Below are positions 1 to 64,000 of a stretch of DNA of 64,000 nucleotides, piece by piece. The notes under the pieces are model-generated. The model searched no databases and was not told the DNA's origin. It saw nothing but the letters and a program-made list of their open reading frames with translations. The stretch comes from Sacculina carcini (lineage: Eukaryota; Arthropoda; Thecostraca; Sacculinidae), in NCBI GenBank assembly GCA_916048095.2, contig OU696573.1:8960306-9024305 (forward strand). Direction: 5' to 3'. The translations under genes and the position numbers were made by a program. Within the stretch, counting starts at the first letter, position 1. Every line of letters begins with the position of its first letter.

Positions 1-532
1 AATGACATTGTGATTACATTTGGAGTTGTATTACAGTGTTTTTCCCACAGAACGCGAAATTATAATTACACTGTTTTTCATTATTCATCAACCGATAAAC
101 AAATATGTTTGTGTTTGATATTGTAATGTGTAAGTGCAAAATAATGCACTGCAAAATAATGTGCCTTGCAAAATAATGCACTGTTTTTTCGCCAAGAATT
201 AACTTGAAGTTTATCTTTGAATTAATCAATCCATAATTATTGGAGGGGTACTTCATACGAGGTTCAACGAGCTAAATGAAAATTTGAAAATTCAGTTTTT
301 CTATTCAACCACCGAACGACTGCAACAGGAGCCAATCGTTTGGGATAAGGAGCGATAATCTCATGAAAAAAATCGTTTGGTGGTTGAATGTAAAAAATGG
401 AATTTTCTTTTTTTTCTTTTTTGTTGTTGAAATTTTTGAGTTTGAAAATTCAAATATTCAACAGACATATTCAACATTTTGCGAGTAATCGTACAGTAGC
501 GCTGCTACAGTTCGCATACTGCAAGCCAGGCT
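1..532. other. AT-rich sequence with a foldback (285-319 / 373-406)
   Basis: No gene is seen. The notable feature is an imperfect inverted repeat: 303-319 (attcaaccaccgaacga) pairs with 373-389 with one G-T mismatch. The pairing continues outward with poorer matches to about 285 and 406, and the loop is about 53 bases. It could be a small MITE-like foldback, but no target duplication is evident. Confidence 0.5.
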
Positions 533-1391
533 TTGTGTGTGCCCTACACAATGCGTGAACTTCCTTCTGATGAATTAATCGGCGACGCGTTCGCCCGACG
601 CTTGGTCTCACTAGGCCTTGAAACAGGAACTGAAGAGCTCTATAGTCTCCACAGCAACGGAAGAATGTTTCTGAACCGAGACAACGTAGCTCGCAAACAC
701 CCTCAATTTTATGTGAGTGCCCTGCGAGATTTCCTAGACAAGGTGCGATCGAGAAAGCCACAAGACGTGGCCGCTTCATGCAAGAAGTAAGCTGCCGTGC
801 TGCGCGACTTGGAGATTTGTCTACGATCGTACAGCTTATTGTGGATTGCTTGTGCAGCTTGTGGATGAATGAGTTTGTGCATGAATGCGGCGGTCTTGTC
901 GTTCTCAAAGAGTGCATCGACTGTATTTTATCGGCCGTGCAAACTGTCAAGCTCAACCAGCAGCAGACCTCCGCCGCAAACCAAAATTGGAGACGCGCAT
1001 CTTCGACGACTCTCAAAGAACCGACCTTGACTGCCCGACCTTCGTTTGCTTCAGCCGCTGAAACGCAGTCTGGCCGAAATCCACCATCATCGACAAGCCA
1101 CCGAAACTCTTCATAAAAAGAGCAATACAACAAAAAACAGGGGAGAATCCTACTCCTGAAATCGTCGCTGATATTGTGAACTGCCCGAGAGACCGATGCA
1201 AGCAATTTGCACGTGGAAAATACGAATGTGACCTTGCCACCGCCGCTGTTGATCAAGGCATCGATAAAGGTTACACACGCAGATATACAGCCGTCAGTGC
1301 TGAACCAATGAACGATGTGGTCAGTGAAACGGTACAATTTGACTTTGACAACTTTGACACAGGTACAATTTCCACAAAAAATCCTTTATAA
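533..1391 (+). pseudogene. Unrecognised decayed coding relic
   Basis: The base composition looks coding and is more GC-rich than its surroundings. The first open stretch (533-790) contains MRELPSDELIGDAFARRL and GRMFLNRDNVARKHPQFYV. A second open stretch in another frame ends about 1116. A third, from about 1088 to 1391, reads PPKLFIKRAIQQKTGENPT and CPRDRCKQFARGKYECDL. The three pieces need at least two frame changes to connect, so this looks like an inactivated gene or element. I do not recognise the family. A long minus-strand open frame over the same bases is probably a shadow. Confidence 0.4.
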
Positions 1392-1579
1392 TTTACCGGT
1401 TTGTGTCGTTCTCAATTGATTCCATCAATATTTTCCATAACCTCAAACAATTTTCAGCTGTGTGGCGTTCTCTCCTTGACGCAGTGGTTTTGATAGGCTG
1501 TAATTTCCAGGAGACTCGTTTCATTAATGTTGAACACATTAGTCTCCAGTGTAATAGTAATCGGAATCTTCAATGTTAT

Positions 1580-2140
1580 ACGAAGGTATAAATTCATGCA
1601 TGATTCCCGGGCGTGACTCTCACCAATCTGGGGTATTAGGTGACCGCCTGTGTCTATTAATATGCCTCTTCATATGTCTATATCTATAGCCGTCACTAAT
1701 ATGTCACTCGTGTCTACTGATCAGCTTGCAACAGCTAACTGTTTTCACTCTACAAACTGGAATCAATGTCTTGCATATATCCTCCATTTAAGAATCACAC
1801 ATACTCCTCATTTTCCTCTATCTGGAGGGTCCACTGAATATTCCCTTGTTCCCGTTCAAAAACCTAGTACATGCTAATTACACCTCCAAATAGCGTACTT
1901 TTCTATTGGTCCTCGCTCATATAGCACACTTCCGAATGGCGGGGTTCTTTTGATTCGTAAATGGAGGATGTATGGAATATATTGACTGGCTTGTTGTCCG
2001 ACAACAGTTGACTGTTGCAGGTTGATTGGTATAAACAAGTGACGTATTAGGACCGGTTTTAGATATAGGCAAACTAGATGACTGCCTATAACCTCAGATT
2101 GGTGGGGGCCTTGTACAGGAATCACACGACAATATAGACA
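1580..2140. repeat. Diverged long inverted repeat
   Basis: The sequence 1590-1830 reappears in reverse complement at 1910-2140. Shared landmarks are caccaatctg, gcaacag-ctaactg/tcaactg and atcctccattta-gaatc. The arms are roughly 230-250 bases, clearly diverged, with a spacer of about 60-80 bases. It is probably an old foldback element; a transcript would form a long imperfect hairpin. No coding content is evident. Confidence 0.5.
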
Positions 2141-2500
2141 TTCCTATAACATAACACTATGACACACAACCTATGACAGTTCCGATACATCATTCATTAC
2201 ATCGGAGAGTAATAATTTGTTCAAGAATGATGAAACGAGACTCTCATGCAAACTGCAGCCTACCAAAACCATGGCGTCCAGACGAGAACGCCGCACAGCT
2301 CAATAATTTCCTGTGGTAATGGACAATGTTCGTAGAATCATATGTGAAATCTGCAAACTGGTGAGTATAAAGATAATATTTTGTTGAAATGAACGATTCA
2401 CAGGAAAACAGGTTGATAACCATTGTTGCAGAGCACACTTTCAAATAGCGGAATATTTTCTCGGTTGCTTCGAGTCGGCTATTTGCTACGTCGACTTTGC
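2141..2500 (+). other. Intron sequence, nothing recognised
   Basis: AT-rich ACC intron sequence upstream of the TG tract before exon 1. No motif, ORF or repeat family is recognised. Confidence 0.4.
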
Positions 2501-2542
2501 ATATATATGTGTATGTGTGTGTGTATGTGTGTGTGTGTGTGT

Positions 2543-2577
<35 letters not shown>
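2501..2577. repeat. (TG)n microsatellite at ACC exon 1 acceptor
   Basis: A TG/TATG tract of about 75 bases, ending 14 bases before the exon start. It occupies the place of the polypyrimidine tract of this acceptor. Confidence 0.9.
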
Positions 2578-2579
<2 letters not shown>

Positions 2580-2591
2580 AGTTTGTTTCAG

Positions 2592-63084
<60,493 letters not shown>

Positions 63085-63121
63085 GTGAATCCTACTGTTA
63101 GCTGCACGTGCTCAGCTGCTA

Positions 63122-63240
63122 TCATTATTATTTGTATTATCAATTAATTGGGGGTTCATCCAGTGACATGGGAAGAGTGTAGGCACTGTTACCACCATGC
63201 TGTGGCTTCATGTACCGGAAGCGCCCAAAACATGTAGATA
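63122..63240 (-). repeat. (ATT)n-tailed dispersed repeat, copy 2
   Basis: Starts about 40 bases after the exon 16 donor with an ATT-rich run. It then shares gaagagtg.a.gcactgttacca and gtggc.tcatgt with 2850-2925. Same orientation and the same position relative to an exon as copy 1. Confidence 0.6.
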
Positions 63241-63499
63241 GTTTGAGAAGAACGAGCACAGTTGGTATATGAGTCCGAGCGGAACCCAAAAACTCAATCA
63301 GAAAAAATGGTAGAAGGGCAACCACACAATCACACAAGTGAAGTCATTCACAAAGGAATTCACGCACTCACACTACAAATACCCACACTCATACATTCAC
63401 ATACACAGCAACGGGCTACGTCAAATACAGAAGATAGCCCAGAAGATGCACGTATAGTGCGTATAGTGCAGGTAGAAGGCGTCATGAAGAATGATTGAG

Positions 63500-63722
63500 A
63501 AAACCATGATGTAATAAATATATTACAAATACAGTTTCAGAGTTAGATGTGTAGATCATTGGAATAATCTACCTGAGGAAATTGTGACGTCAAACAACAT
63601 GACGATATTCATAAATAGACTGGATAAGATATGATAATACGAGGCAGGACAGTTTGAGCTCAGCTCATTTTCTGCGAACATACAACTAGCTGAATACAAC
63701 CACACACACACACACACACACA
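63500..63722 (+). mobile_element. LINE ORF2 C-terminus and tail, plus strand
   Basis: Encodes WNNLPEEIVTSNNMTIFINR and LDKI then a stop, followed by a short 3' UTR ending gaatacaac and (CA)n at 63701-63722. Near-identical to the inverted copy at 7943-8200. Confidence 0.8.
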
Positions 63723-63784
63723 CTCACATACTTGCGAACTTACACACTCACATAAATGCAAACTCACATACTCTTATTGTATTT

Positions 63785-64000
63785 GAATAGAAACGGGGAT
63801 ATTTGACGCTTGCATTCTGCTGCATTATGTATGTGTGTGTGCTCGTCCATGTGTGTAAGTGTGTTTGTGGGTGGGTGTGCATTTGTGGGTGATTCTGTGT
63901 ATATATCAAAGCAAAATCTATGTTGTTAGACTGTATAATAACGTACACACACATACATACACACACTATAATTGACAATGAGGTTACGAGATGCACGCAG
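63785..64000 (+). repeat. Second copy of the 13435 dispersed repeat, cut by the window end
   Basis: Matches 13435-13640 with small changes, from gaatagaaac.gggg through tttgacgcttgcattctgct to aatgaggtta and gcacgcag. The double-hairpin end seen in the first copy would lie just beyond the window. Confidence 0.85.

Noticed and set aside
471-1337. 288-codon minus-strand frame
   Set aside because: Overlaps the plus-strand relic, has no recognisable motif, and is probably a shadow, although I cannot exclude it.

Overview
The window is animal nuclear DNA, most likely from an invertebrate. It is intron-rich and AT-rich, and is packed with CA/TG microsatellites and decayed transposable elements. 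Short interstitial GGTTA/TAACC runs (about 7726-7746 and 10355-10412) resemble the TTAGG telomere-type repeat of arthropods. The DUF4817-like, mariner, PIF/Harbinger, hAT, LINE and Ty3/Gypsy relics fit an arthropod genome, but species-level placement is a guess.

The one clear conserved host gene is a multidomain eukaryotic acetyl-CoA carboxylase (ACC) on the + strand. I can place 16 consecutive coding exons (2592-63084). They join in phase to give 816 codons with no stop: the second half of the biotin carboxylase domain, the BT linker domain, the biotinyl domain with its VMKM motif, and the first part of the ACC central region. The upstream N-terminal part and the downstream carboxyltransferase lie outside the window. 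Introns range from a few hundred bases to about 20.5 kb (12492-32965) and 17.8 kb (42742-60567). Twelve of the 16 acceptor sites sit at or just behind a (TG)n tract.

Region by region. 1-2500: an unrecognised decayed coding relic and two foldbacks. 2592-12491: ACC exons 1-8 separated by microsatellites and LINE tails. 12492-32965: a giant intron with a CA-rich repeat that has Helitron-like ends, a DUF4817-type transposase relic, two back-to-back LINE RNase H fragments, an intact 1029-codon antisense ORF with a FLYWCH-type finger fused to a huge His/Pro repeat array, a tRNA-derived SINE, and a complete hAT element (8-bp target duplication) that was itself split by a full-length LINE. 32966-42741: ACC exons 9-14 with minisatellites, a LINE and a Ty3/Gypsy relic. 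42742-60567: a second giant intron with three LINEs, a hAT MITE, an ~11 kb Helitron-like tandem array interrupted by another hAT MITE and a LINE fragment, and a PIF/Harbinger element carrying a nested hAT MITE. 60568-64000: ACC exons 15-16, a SINE, a mariner relic and LINE fragments.

The items most worth following up are the FLYWCH/His-repeat ORF, the recurrent UG-repeat splice acceptors with CA tracts on the far side of several exons, and the Helitron-like array. No prokaryotic-style operon, CRISPR array or obvious defence system is present.
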